A stretch of DNA of 41,823 nt from an uncultured Collinsella sp. (GTDB lineage Bacteria; Actinomycetota; Coriobacteriia; Coriobacteriales; Coriobacteriaceae): the NCBI GenBank assembly GCA_902470695.1, contig CABRHH010000025.1, positions 1 to 41,823 of the forward strand, written 5' to 3'. The notes beneath the pieces are model-generated. The model saw only the letters and a program-made list of their open reading frames with translations, did not search any database and had not been told where the DNA came from. The position numbers were made by a program, and so were the translations under genes. Positions 7,330-15,282 of this stretch are shown here, piece after piece (the stretch's first letter is position 1; the number at the start of each line of letters is the position of its first letter).

Positions 7330-9027
7330 TCAGGAGACGTCCGTCAGACCCCAGGGCAAGCCGGTGCCGGAGCGCTTCTGCAGGGTAACCTCGATGGGCG
7401 CGGTGCGGTCGCCATGCTCAATGCGCAGCGGAAACGTGACGCGCCCACGTGTGCCCCAGGCAAGGTCAAGATCGCGGGCGCGCTGATAATCTGCAGCAAG
7501 CAGCGTGTGCGGGTCACAGCCGAAGGGGAGCAGCGCGCCCAGCGCAGCGACTTGCTCTCCGGGGCAGTACACGTCACATGAAAAGCTGTTCGGCCAGGAA
7601 CGCAACGCCGCCTCAGTGGGGGCGGGGTGGTTCGAGCGCAGGTTTTGGTCGGTATCTGTGCTGGCGTTTTGTGACGTGGGGGCCGCATGCAGGTCGCGTG
7701 CGGGTGCGGCGGCGCGCGCGTCGAGCGGAGCGGCAGCGCTTGCACCGTGCGAGGTGGCGGCGGTGGCGCTTGAGCTGTGCGGAGCGGCGGTGTCCCGTGC
7801 GGCGGAGAGTGCCTGTGAGTTATGCACGCCAGCGTCGGCACTCGAGGCTACGGCATCACTTGAGCTGCGCGGAGCGGCGGTGCCCTGTACGGTGGGGACT
7901 GCCTGTGAGTTGTGCGCGCCAGCACTGAAGCTCGATGCCGCGGCATCACTTGAGCCGTGCGGTGCAGCGGCGTTGCGCGGGGCGGCGGTGGCGCCCGAGA
8001 CGGGTGGGGCGACAGCGGCGTGCATGTTGTGCGAGACGGCTGCACCGTCTGGCTCCTGCGGACCGCTGGTCGCTCCAGGTTTTTGTTGGTTATCGGCAGT
8101 TCTCGATTGCGCATCTGCGGGTACGCCGTTCCGAACGACGCTTGCAGGTTGCGCAGAACGGGCGCTCGGCTTGACTACGGGGGCCGGTGAGCTGGTCTTT
8201 TCCTGCTCGGACGTCGTCGACTCGCGCGCGGTCGTATCGACGGCTGCGCCGGCGGCAGCGACGGCGGCGTCGCTGCGCACGGGCGTTTTGGGGGCGGTTC
8301 CGCTCGCTACCAGCGGTGTTTCCTCGTCGACGCCGCTGTATGGGTCGTAGGTAACCGTCAGCGAGATGGCAGGAGCTGCCTCGGGTGCAGCGGGCGGGGT
8401 TGCGGGCGCATCGGGCGTCGATTGACTATCCGATTCGTCGTCAACAATAGGGGCCGCACCGAGCCCGTCGCTGTGGCCTGTCGCGGCGTCCGCGCGTTTG
8501 CGATCGCGGTCGCTTGTGGGCGAGGGCGCCGCATCATCGGCGCCCATGGTTGCGGTTGCGGTGCCGTTGGCGTCGGCATCGGCTGCTGCGATCGCGGTGT
8601 CGTCACCGCCTGCGGCGGCAGCCTCAGCCGTGGGCTCGGGGTCGCGCTTGACGCGTTTGGGCTTGATGGGCTTGAGCGCGCGGTTGCCCTTCTTGCGTTT
8701 CCAAGGCTTGGCCGAAGATGCGCCCGTCGTCTTGTCGCCCTTTTCGGCGGCAGCCGGCGCTTCGTCCCACGCCGGCTGCGCTGCAACCGTGGCGTAGATG
8801 CGCCCGCCCTTGAACACGGTGAGCGTCACGAAGGCGTCGAGCGCCTCGAGCAGGTCGCGTGTGGAGGCGAAGCCGAGCTCGTCGGCGCCCATGCGGTCGG
8901 AGTCGAGCGCCTCCTCGACGCGCGTGATGAAGGTCTGCTTGCCGCAGCCGATCGTACGGGAGAGCAGCTGGTACAGATAGATGAGATTGCCCTGAGAGAA
9001 GGTCGGTTGTTGCGTGTCGCGTGCCAT
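7330..9027 (-). CDS. Low-complexity protein with an N-terminal HTH/LOTUS-like domain, function unknown
   Basis: The 565-residue protein has three parts. Residues 1-75 (FSQGNLIYLYQLLSRTI, then KQTFITRVEEAL, LGFASTRDLLEALDAFVTL and GGRIYATV) form a compact helix-rich unit that recalls minimal LOTUS/winged-helix domains; this is a weak match by eye. Residues about 80-470 are disordered, rich in Ala, Ser, Thr and Pro, with a basic patch (KPWKRKKGNRALKPIKPKRVKR) near residue 100 and imperfect repeats of about 25 residues around SSDAxASSxxAGxHNSQA. The last 90 residues look folded (FSCDVYCPGEQVAALGALLPFGCD and on to the end). No transmembrane segment is visible. The ATG at 9027 is chosen; a GTG at 9051 overlaps the upstream stop as GTGA and is a real alternative. 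It is co-transcribed with the membrane protein upstream. Confidence 0.55.
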   Translation of the reverse strand: MARDTQQPTFSQGNLIYLYQLLSRTIGCGKQTFITRVEEALDSDRMGADELGFASTRDLLEALDAFVTLTVFKGGRIYATVAAQPAWDEAPAAAEKGDKTTGASSAKPWKRKKGNRALKPIKPKRVKRDPEPTAEAAAAGGDDTAIAAADADANGTATATMGADDAAPSPTSDRDRKRADAATGHSDGLGAAPIVDDESDSQSTPDAPATPPAAPEAAPAISLTVTYDPYSGVDEETPLVASGTAPKTPVRSDAAVAAAGAAVDTTARESTTSEQEKTSSPAPVVKPSARSAQPASVVRNGVPADAQSRTADNQQKPGATSGPQEPDGAAVSHNMHAAVAPPVSGATAAPRNAAAPHGSSDAAASSFSAGAHNSQAVPTVQGTAAPRSSSDAVASSADAGVHNSQALSAARDTAAPHSSSATAATSHGASAAAPLDARAAAPARDLHAAPTSQNASTDTDQNLRSNHPAPTEAALRSWPNSFSCDVYCPGEQVAALGALLPFGCDPHTLLAADYQRARDLDLAWGTRGRVTFPLRIEHGDRTAPIEVTLQKRSGTGLPWGLTDVS

Positions 9028-9047
9028 GGCGGTCTTTCTTCTCGAAG

Positions 9048-10106
9048 TCACGATTCCATGGTAGCATGCGCGCTCGTGCTGTCCTGGCCCGTCCCGTTTT
9101 GCGTGCCGCTGCTCGTTCCGTCCGAGGATGTGCCGGAGTCGCTGCTCGAGTTGCCGGTTCCCGAATCGCCGCTGCTCGAGTCGGACGTGCCGCCGCCGGA
9201 GGTGCCCGTTGAGGAATCGGTGCCTCCCTGGGAGCTGTCGCCGCTGGAGCTGTTTCCGGAGCCGGAGGTTCCGGAGTTGCTGCTGTTCGTCGAGTTGTTT
9301 GAGCTATTTGAGTTCTGCGAGCTATCGGAGCTCGACGTGCCCGAGCTCGATGCGTTCGCGTCCGAGCTCTGCTTGCCGGCCGCGTCCGAGCTTGCGGTGC
9401 CGGTGCCCTGGCTGGACGAATCCTGCGCGTTCTGGCCGGATTGCTGGTTGCTCGCGCTTGCGGTGTCGGAGTTCGCTTGCGTGAGCAGCGGGGTCACCTT
9501 GTCGCCCAGGCCTTCGCCGGCGGTGGCGAACAGGATGACGCCCGCGGTTGCTGCGACGGCGGCGATGGCGAGCACGATGGAGACGGCGATCACCTTTTTC
9601 TGCGTGGCACTGCGGGCCGCAGCGGCCCGGGCTTGCAGCTTGGTGGGCGCGACGCGGGCGCCGTTGCGGCTTGCGCGCACGTTTCCGGCGCCCGCGCGGC
9701 CGGAAACGCCCCGGCTGTCGAGCGTCGTGGTTGTATCGAATGCCGTGTCTGCATGCGGGGCTGCCCCCGGGTAGCTGTTTTTCGCCTGCTTCTGCTTGAG
9801 CTTCTCGGCGCTGGCGTCGAGTGCGCGACGGTAGAGCTGGGAGCAGATGATGGTGACAGCCGAGCTCACCGCAGCGCCGATGACCGATCCGGCGATGCCG
9901 ATCTTCGAGGACAGCAGCATCGAGGTGGCTGCGGCCGCCGCGCCGGCGATGACCTGCGCTACGGACAGTCCGTCCATGACGCCCTTGGGGCGGGAGAGCG
10001 GCTGGGTGAACCCGATGCGCTCGTCATGTTGTGTCTCTGCGTGCTGTGCCTTGCGTTCGCGCTGGTACACGCGGGTTTGCTGCTGTTGGTCATATTGCAT
10101 CGGCAT
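9048..10106 (-). CDS. Membrane protein with two hydrophobic segments and a Ser/Gly/Thr-rich C-terminal tail
   Basis: I do not recognise this family. After a Gln-rich N-terminus there is an Ala/Gly-rich hydrophobic stretch (VAQVIAGAAAAATSMLL, then IGIAGSVIGAAVSSAVTII) with small-residue spacing like a glycine zipper. A basic linker follows, then a clear membrane segment (VIAVSIVLAIAAVAATAGVI). The last 140 residues are almost only Ser, Gly, Thr, Asn and Asp and are probably extracytoplasmic and disordered, possibly glycosylated. There is no signal peptide, LPxTG motif or lipobox. The ATG at 10106 has AAAGG nine bases upstream; an ATG at 10133 would add nine residues. The downstream 565-residue gene starts at or within 20 bases of its stop. 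Confidence 0.6.
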   Translation of the reverse strand: MPMQYDQQQQTRVYQRERKAQHAETQHDERIGFTQPLSRPKGVMDGLSVAQVIAGAAAAATSMLLSSKIGIAGSVIGAAVSSAVTIICSQLYRRALDASAEKLKQKQAKNSYPGAAPHADTAFDTTTTLDSRGVSGRAGAGNVRASRNGARVAPTKLQARAAAARSATQKKVIAVSIVLAIAAVAATAGVILFATAGEGLGDKVTPLLTQANSDTASASNQQSGQNAQDSSSQGTGTASSDAAGKQSSDANASSSGTSSSDSSQNSNSSNNSTNSSNSGTSGSGNSSSGDSSQGGTDSSTGTSGGGTSDSSSGDSGTGNSSSDSGTSSDGTSSGTQNGTGQDSTSAHATMES

Positions 10107-10278
10107 GGGTGCCTGCCTTTCTTCGGTGTCCATGATTCTCGTACCCGTCGTCCGGCGAAACCCGTCCCGTTTGCAAAGCAACGCAAACTTCGAACAGACA
10201 AGGAAAGCTTGTGTAATCGCTCGGTTTTCAATGCGGAGATGTGGAGACGGGCGGCGCAGCATGCGCGCGTCGCTCGGC

Positions 10279-10284
10279 TACAAT
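10279..10284 (+). promoter_or_regulatory. -10 element of nadE
   Basis: TACAAT in the context GGCTACAATAGGG lies 31 bases upstream of the start codon in the divergent gap before nadE. No convincing -35 is seen. Confidence 0.5.
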
Positions 10285-10315
10285 AGGGGCATTGCAGCAT
10301 GAGGAAAGGGTATCG

Positions 10316-12400
10316 ATGAGCGAGCACCTTGATGATATGGGCGAGTATCTGGACGGGGAGGGCCGCCCCGCCGCAGCGGCGGACGGTCTTTCGGGTTGCG
10401 AGCGCACGGCGCACGGTGGTGCCAACGTGCCGGAACACGACGGTTTCTTGCGCGTTGCCGCTGCGACGCCGGCGGTACGCGTGGGCGACGTCGCCGGCAA
10501 CGCCGCCGCAATCCTTGGCGCCGTGCGGGCCGCGTACGAGGCACACGCGTCGGTCCTGATTCTGCCCGAGCTCTGCCTGTGCGGCTATACCTGCGGCGAC
10601 CTCTTCCACGACGCTGCGCTGCTCCGCGCCTGCGACGATGCGCTGGCTGAATTGCTGCGGCAAACCGCCGCGCTGCCCGTGCTGTTCGGCGTGGGCCTGC
10701 CCGTGGCGCACCGAGGAGCCGTCTACAACGCGGTGGCCGTGTGCTGCGCTGGGCGCCTGCTCGGTTTGAGTGCCAAGGTGCACCTGCCCACCTATCGCGA
10801 GTTCTACGAGGCCCGCTGGTTCACGCCCGCGCCCGCCCGTCCGGCGCAGGTGCTGTGCGCCGGTCAGTCGGCTCCGTTGGCGGCGGGCTTGGTGTACCGC
10901 TGTGCGGACGCCGGGTGTGCCGACGTGGCCGTGGGCGTTGAGGTGTGCGAGGACCTGTGGGTTGCCGCGCCGCCCTCGATCGAGATGGCGCAGCGCGGGT
11001 CGACCGTGATTTTGAACGCGAGTGCCTCCGATGAGGTCATCGGCAAGGCGGCCTACCGCCGTAACCTGGTGAGCGGGCAGAGCGCGCGGCTCTTCTGCGC
11101 CTACGCCTATGCGGATGCCGGTGAGGGCGAGTCCACCACTGACGTGGTGTTCGCCGGTGAGAACCTCATTGCCGAGGATGGGACGCTGCTTGCGTCCACA
11201 CCGCTGTTCAGCCGCGCGATGGCTGTCGCCGACATCGATCTGGAGCGCCTGATGGCCGAGCGCCGCCGCACGACAACCTGGGTGGACGCCGCCTGCGATG
11301 CGGAAAGCGGGCTCGAGGTGCCGTTCAGCTTCGCGGCGGCGACCGCCCCGCCCGAATCCCCGGTCTTCCCGCTGCGTTCCGCCAGCGAAATCGACCGCGT
11401 CTACCCGCGCCTGCCGTTTGTGCCCGCCGATGTCCACGACCTTGCCGAGCGCTGCGAGACCATCCTCAACCTGCAGGCGGTGGGTCTGGCCACACGCCTC
11501 GCGCACACGGGTACCCGCAGCGTGACCATCGGCTTGTCCGGAGGCTTGGACTCCACGCTGGCGCTGCTCGTATGCGTGCGCGCCTTCGACCGCCTGGGTC
11601 TCGCACGCACGGGCATCCACGCGGTGTCCATGCCCGGCTTCGGCACCACGAAGCGCACCAAGTCGAATGCCGAGCGTCTTGCCGGCCACTTGGGCGTCGA
11701 CTTCCGCACCATCTCGATCGCTGCGGCCGTTGAGCGCCACTTCGCCGACATCGGGCACGACCCGGCGGTGACCGACGTGACCTACGAGAACGCGCAGGCG
11801 CGCGAGCGCACGCAGATCCTCATGGATCTGGCCGGCGAGCTCGGCGGCTTCGTGGTGGGCACCGGCGACCTGTCCGAGCTGGCGCTGGGCTGGGCAACCT
11901 ACAACGCCGACCACATGAGCATGTACGGGGTGAACGCAAGCGTGCCCAAGACGCTCGTGCGGCACCTGGTGCGCTATGCGGCCGATGCCCTCGGTGGCGA
12001 GGCAGCGGCGACCCTGCTCGACATCCTCGACACGCCTGTGTCGCCCGAGCTTCTGCCGCCCACCGGTGACGGCGAGATCGCGCAGCGCACCGAGGACCTG
12101 GTGGGTCCCTACGAGCTGCACGATTACTTCCTCTATTACCTGCTGCGCTTCGGGTTTGCGCCCGGACGCATCTACCGTATGGCCTGCCGTTCGTTCGCGG
12201 GCGCCTACGAGTCGGCGCAGATCCTGTTCTGGCTTCGGACGTTCTACCGGCGCTTCTTCAGCCAGCAATTCAAGCGTAGCTGTTTGCCGGACGGACCCAA
12301 GGTGGGCAGCGTGACGCTGTCGCCCCGTGGCGACTGGCGCATGCCGAGCGATGCGAGCGCGGCGCTGTGGCTGGTCGAGCTTGACCGTCTCGAGGCGTAG
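10316..12400 (+). CDS. nadE: Glutamine-dependent NAD(+) synthase
   Basis: The enzyme amidates deamido-NAD to NAD using ammonia from glutamine, the last step of NAD synthesis. The N-terminal nitrilase-type glutaminase carries the catalytic triad E85 (LILPELCLCGY), K154 (SAKVHLPTYREF) and C211 (GVEVCEDLW). The C-terminal synthetase has the ATP PP-loop SGGLDS (residues 408-413), VSMPGFGTTKRTKSNA and VGTGDLSELALGWATYN. At 694 residues it is the size of two-domain NadE proteins. The first 45 residues are not conserved. The ATG at 10316 has GGAAAGGG seven bases upstream. It is transcribed alone, divergent from the low-complexity membrane gene. Confidence 0.95.
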   Translation: MSEHLDDMGEYLDGEGRPAAAADGLSGCERTAHGGANVPEHDGFLRVAAATPAVRVGDVAGNAAAILGAVRAAYEAHASVLILPELCLCGYTCGDLFHDAALLRACDDALAELLRQTAALPVLFGVGLPVAHRGAVYNAVAVCCAGRLLGLSAKVHLPTYREFYEARWFTPAPARPAQVLCAGQSAPLAAGLVYRCADAGCADVAVGVEVCEDLWVAAPPSIEMAQRGSTVILNASASDEVIGKAAYRRNLVSGQSARLFCAYAYADAGEGESTTDVVFAGENLIAEDGTLLASTPLFSRAMAVADIDLERLMAERRRTTTWVDAACDAESGLEVPFSFAAATAPPESPVFPLRSASEIDRVYPRLPFVPADVHDLAERCETILNLQAVGLATRLAHTGTRSVTIGLSGGLDSTLALLVCVRAFDRLGLARTGIHAVSMPGFGTTKRTKSNAERLAGHLGVDFRTISIAAAVERHFADIGHDPAVTDVTYENAQARERTQILMDLAGELGGFVVGTGDLSELALGWATYNADHMSMYGVNASVPKTLVRHLVRYAADALGGEAAATLLDILDTPVSPELLPPTGDGEIAQRTEDLVGPYELHDYFLYYLLRFGFAPGRIYRMACRSFAGAYESAQILFWLRTFYRRFFSQQFKRSCLPDGPKVGSVTLSPRGDWRMPSDASAALWLVELDRLEA

Positions 12401-12686
12401 GCGCATCGGACGTATCCGTTGTGGCCTCGGGCGCCGGCGCCACGCCTTACGAATGCAGGGGCGCGAAGCGGAAGACGAGGCCGCGATGCGAGCCCCCTGC
12501 GTTTTGCGACATCCGGCCCGCCGTCTGCGCCCGTTGCCGTATCGCACCCGCCTCCTCCGCCTGCCACGTCGCCTTCGTTTGCTCCCGATGTTGCCGCCTC
12601 GCCCCCGCTCGCGGCGTGCAACCTGCCGCCCGCGCCGCCGCCAGGAATCGCCGCGCTTTTCACGGGGCCACGGCTTCAAGAATGCC

Positions 12687-12692
12687 TATAAT
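12687..12692 (+). promoter_or_regulatory. -10 element of L-ldh
   Basis: A perfect TATAAT, preceded two bases upstream by TG (TGCCTATAAT). It predicts a transcript with a leader of roughly 115 bases before the ldh start codon. Confidence 0.65.
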
Positions 12693-12747
12693 GAGCGGGT
12701 AGGAATTGCAAGGATGAATCGGTGAGCGTTGCCGAATCGTCCGTGAA

Positions 12748-12770
12748 CGGTGCGGTTTGATGCCGCACCG
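12748..12770 (+). promoter_or_regulatory. Hairpin in the L-ldh leader
   Basis: CGGTGCGG (12748-12755) and CCGCACCG (12763-12770) form a perfect 8-bp stem with loop TTTGATG. A second weaker stem (CCCG/CGGG around TCTGCTT, near 12780-12795) lies between it and the ribosome-binding site. These could stabilise or attenuate the ldh mRNA. Confidence 0.5.
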
Positions 12771-12815
12771 ATACCCCAGCCCGTCTGCTTCGGGTGGGAA
12801 GAGAGGATGTTTGCT

Positions 12816-13766
12816 ATGGTAAACGATCGGAAAGTTGCAATCGTCGGCTGCGGTTTCGTGGGTTCTTCCTCGGCATTCGCCCTCATGCAGAGCGGCCTGT
12901 TCTCCGAGATGGTCCTCATCGACGTGGACCGCAACCGCGCAGAGGGCGAGGCGCTCGACATCGCGCACGGCGTCTCGTTCGGCAACCCCATGAAGATCTA
13001 CGCGGGCGACTACTCCGATGTGTCGGACGCCGCGGTCATCGTGGTCACGGCCGGCGCCGCGCAGAAGCCCGGCGAGACCCGCCTGGACCTGGTGAACAAG
13101 AACGTCTCCATCTTCAAGAGCATCATCCCGCAGATCCGCGAGAGCGGCTTTGCCGGCATCCTGCTGATCGTGTCCAACCCGGTCGACGTGCTCACCTATG
13201 CCGCCGTCCAGATGTCGGGCCTGCCCGAGGGCCAGGTCATCGGCTCGGGCACGGTGCTGGACACCGCCCGCCTGAAGTACATGCTCGGCGAGCACCTGGA
13301 TGTGGACCCGCGCGACGTGCACGCCTACATCGTGGGCGAGCACGGCGACTCCGAGGTTGCCGCCTGGTCGAGTGCGACGGTGGCCGGCGTGCCGCTGTCG
13401 GAGTACTGCGAGCTTCACGGCCACTTCGACCACGAGGCCGCCGAGGCGCGTATCGCCGACGACGTGAAGAACAGCGCCTACAAGATCATCGAGAAGAAGC
13501 ACGCCACCTACTACGGCATCGCCATGTCGGTGCGCCGCATCTGCACCGCCATCATGCGCGATGAGGACTGCGTGCTGCCGGTTTCGAGCCTCATGGTGGG
13601 CGAGTACGGCTTGAACGACCTGTGCATCTCGGTGCCGACGGTGGTCGGCCGCGGCGGCGTGGTGACCCGTGTGCCGGTTTCGCTCGACGAGCAGGAGTGC
13701 GCTGAGTTCATGAAGTCGGCCGACGCCCTGAAGGCCATCATCGACCAGGTCGATTTCTCGGCGTAG
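12816..13766 (+). CDS. ldh: L-lactate dehydrogenase
   Basis: A cytoplasmic NAD-dependent enzyme reducing pyruvate to L-lactate. The Rossmann motif is VAIVGCGFVGSSSAFAL (residues 7-23) with D36 for NAD(H). The substrate loop has KPGETRLDLVNKN, followed by SNPVDVLTY, TVLDTARLKY and the catalytic histidine H176 in IVGEHGDSE. These residues distinguish it from malate dehydrogenase only in part; the sequence looks like LDH. The ATG at 12816 has GAGAGG nine bases upstream, while the ATG at 12807 directly abuts that site. Length is 316, as expected. It is followed after 39 bases by the nucleoid-associated gene, so they may share a transcript. Confidence 0.93.
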   Translation: MVNDRKVAIVGCGFVGSSSAFALMQSGLFSEMVLIDVDRNRAEGEALDIAHGVSFGNPMKIYAGDYSDVSDAAVIVVTAGAAQKPGETRLDLVNKNVSIFKSIIPQIRESGFAGILLIVSNPVDVLTYAAVQMSGLPEGQVIGSGTVLDTARLKYMLGEHLDVDPRDVHAYIVGEHGDSEVAAWSSATVAGVPLSEYCELHGHFDHEAAEARIADDVKNSAYKIIEKKHATYYGIAMSVRRICTAIMRDEDCVLPVSSLMVGEYGLNDLCISVPTVVGRGGVVTRVPVSLDEQECAEFMKSADALKAIIDQVDFSA

Positions 13767-13805
13767 TCGCCGGCGGAGCGAACAGTTGAAAGGAGCCGCA
13801 CGCAT

Positions 13806-14810
13806 ATGAAGGTCAACCACGCCATCCTGCATATCCTGGATTTCGATTCGGCTGTCAACGTGATGAGCCAGCGCGAACTCGACCTGGATACGCGGGCACA
13901 GCGCACCTTCGTCACCTCGCATCTGCGTCGCGCCCGGGTGAGCCCCGATAACCGGCGCGGCTCTTTCACCGAGGACAGCGCGTTTGCCGGCGAGCTCAAG
14001 AGCTTCCTGTTCGGCGAGCGTGATTTCATCGACCTCTCCCAGCAGATCGCCGAGTTCTTCGCCGGCGAGCTCGCCAAAGCGGACAAGGCCGAGTCGACCG
14101 ACGTGCTGGTGGCCGATTTCGACGACGATGACGACGTGCGGTGGTTCGCCGTCCTGCTCATGAACAGCCGTACCGCTTTCATGCACGAGGTTGCACGCGA
14201 GGGCGGCGAGGTGCGCAACGACATCGCCAAGCGCTATGCGATCCTGCCGGCGCCGTCCCAAAAGGTGTCCTCCTACGCGCTTGTGCGCGCGAGCACCATG
14301 GAGGTGCACTATGTGGACAAGAAGCGCAAGATCGCCGGTGAGGAGGTCCTTCTGATCCCGGATGGCCTGCTGCAATGCAGCGCGGGCGTGTCGGGCAAGG
14401 AGGTCATCGAGACGGTGACGCGCATCGTCGAGGAGGTTGCCGAGGAGCACGGGGCCAACACCGCGGTGGCGCTGGCGCGAGCCAAGGCGGTGGTGGCCGA
14501 GAAGGTCGAGGCCGACGAGGAGATCGCGCCGTGGGACATCGCCGAGGACGTGTTCGAAGACGAGCCGGTGATGCGCGAGCGCTTCGAGGAGCAGGTACGC
14601 GAGGAGCGGCTGCCCGAGCGGGTGCCGGTGGAGCGGGTGCAGGTGGAGCGCGCCGCGGTGCGCAACCATAAGATCCGGACCGACACGGGTATCGAGATCA
14701 GCTTCCCCGCCGAGATGCTCAAGAACTCCGAATACGTGCAGTTCGTCAACGAGCCGAATGGGCTGATCTCGATCGAGCTCAAGAACATCGGGAGCATCGA
14801 GAACCGATAG
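13806..14810 (+). CDS. Nucleoid-associated protein, NdpA/YejK family
   Basis: This 334-residue protein matches the 37-kDa nucleoid-associated family (NdpA/YejK): MKVNHAILHILDFDS at the start, FLFGERDFIDLSQQIAEFFAGEL, then an acidic hinge (VADFDDDDDVRWFAVLLMN), SYALVRASTMEVHYVDKK and a C-terminal FPAEMLKNSEYVQFVNEPNG strand. Family members associate with the nucleoid, but their role is poorly understood. It is somewhat divergent: residues 215-275 are a long charged helix rich in Glu, Arg and Val. AAAGGAG lies upstream of the ATG at 13806. It sits between the two lactate dehydrogenase genes and probably follows L-ldh on one transcript. Confidence 0.85.
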   Translation: MKVNHAILHILDFDSAVNVMSQRELDLDTRAQRTFVTSHLRRARVSPDNRRGSFTEDSAFAGELKSFLFGERDFIDLSQQIAEFFAGELAKADKAESTDVLVADFDDDDDVRWFAVLLMNSRTAFMHEVAREGGEVRNDIAKRYAILPAPSQKVSSYALVRASTMEVHYVDKKRKIAGEEVLLIPDGLLQCSAGVSGKEVIETVTRIVEEVAEEHGANTAVALARAKAVVAEKVEADEEIAPWDIAEDVFEDEPVMRERFEEQVREERLPERVPVERVQVERAAVRNHKIRTDTGIEISFPAEMLKNSEYVQFVNEPNGLISIELKNIGSIENR

Positions 14811-14929
14811 CCGGGCGGGTGGCGCGGCCTCGCGGTTGCCGCGGTCTGCCGGCTGACGACGGGAGGCTACCAGGCGAGGGGTCGGCTGGAGCGGGCTGTT
14901 CGGCGAGAAGTCGGCTGGCGTTCGGCTCG

Positions 14930-15011
14930 GTCGCCGTTCCGGCAGCACACCCGGCTCGCGTGCTTATGCGGTTGCCGTTCCGGCGGCATACCCGGCTCGT
15001 GTACCTCTATT
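14930..15011. repeat. Two 41-bp tandem copies
   Basis: GT(C/T)GCCGTTCCGGC(A/G)GCA is followed by (C/T)ACCCGGCTCG(C/T)GT in both copies, which are directly adjacent. Confidence 0.75.
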
Positions 15012-15023
15012 TTGCGTTCACGC

Positions 15024-15054
15024 GCGCGCCCTGCGGGTTTACCGCGGGGCGCGC
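15024..15054 (+). terminator. Strong GC hairpin, probable terminator
   Basis: GCGCGCCCTGCGG and CCGCGGGGCGCGC form a 13-bp stem with one T-G pair and loop GTTTA. It is the best terminator candidate for the ldh/nucleoid-protein transcript, although 210 bases past the stop and without a pure T-run. Confidence 0.5.
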
Positions 15055-15072
15055 TGCTGTATCTCCACTTGC

Positions 15073-15126
15073 ATCTTATGAATCTTATGCGTCTTATGCA
15101 CTTTATGCGTTTTATGCATCTTATGC
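15073..15126. repeat. 9-bp microsatellite, six copies of (A/G)(T/C)(C/T)TTATG(C/A)
   Basis: Six consecutive 9-mers: ATCTTATGA, ATCTTATGC, GTCTTATGC, ACTTTATGC, GTTTTATGC and ATCTTATGC. This AT-rich block lies 110-160 bases upstream of the -10 region of the D-lactate dehydrogenase gene. Confidence 0.9.
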
Positions 15127-15233
15127 GACGGCTCGGGTGTCCACCTGTGACCGCCGCCTGCACAACGGCTGTGGCGGCGGGTGCGTCGCCCTGCGGTTTG
15201 CGTGCCGGGTGCCGCAAGGGGCGTGCGGCTGGG

Positions 15234-15239
15234 TATAGT
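15234..15239 (+). promoter_or_regulatory. -10 element of the D-2-hydroxyacid dehydrogenase gene
   Basis: TATAGT lies 43 bases before the start codon at the end of a GC-rich stretch. No good -35 is visible. Confidence 0.4.
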
Positions 15240-15282
15240 CTTGCAAAGGACATGCAACCCAACGTTTGAAGGGGTAAGGTAC

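Larger units (their letters stand above)
12401..12815. other. Gap before L-ldh with promoter and structured leader
   Basis: The first 250 bases are very GC-rich and hold nothing I can name. The last 130 bases contain the ldh -10 element and two possible leader hairpins, described separately. Confidence 0.5.
14811..15282. other. Gap with terminator-like hairpin, tandem repeats and a promoter
   Basis: No gene is supported. The gap holds two 41-bp direct copies (14930-14970 and 14971-15011), a 13-bp-stem hairpin, a 9-bp microsatellite, a CCGCCGCC/GGCGGCGG stem (15151-15180) and a -10 for the next gene. Confidence 0.6.

Noticed and set aside
12660..12815. A longer N-terminus for L-lactate dehydrogenase starting at 12750
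   Set aside because: It would translate the leader hairpin; the good ribosome-binding site and the family start both point to 12816.
9959..14948. Very long open frames on the minus strand (906 and 762 codons) opposite nadE, ldh and the nucleoid-protein gene
   Set aside because: They are complements of well-recognised genes in GC-rich DNA, have His/Arg/Gly-rich composition and no domains or ribosome-binding sites.
15012..15269. Short frame rich in Met, His and Leu across the 9-bp repeats
   Set aside because: The pattern is the microsatellite read in frame; no start signal and no conservation can be argued.
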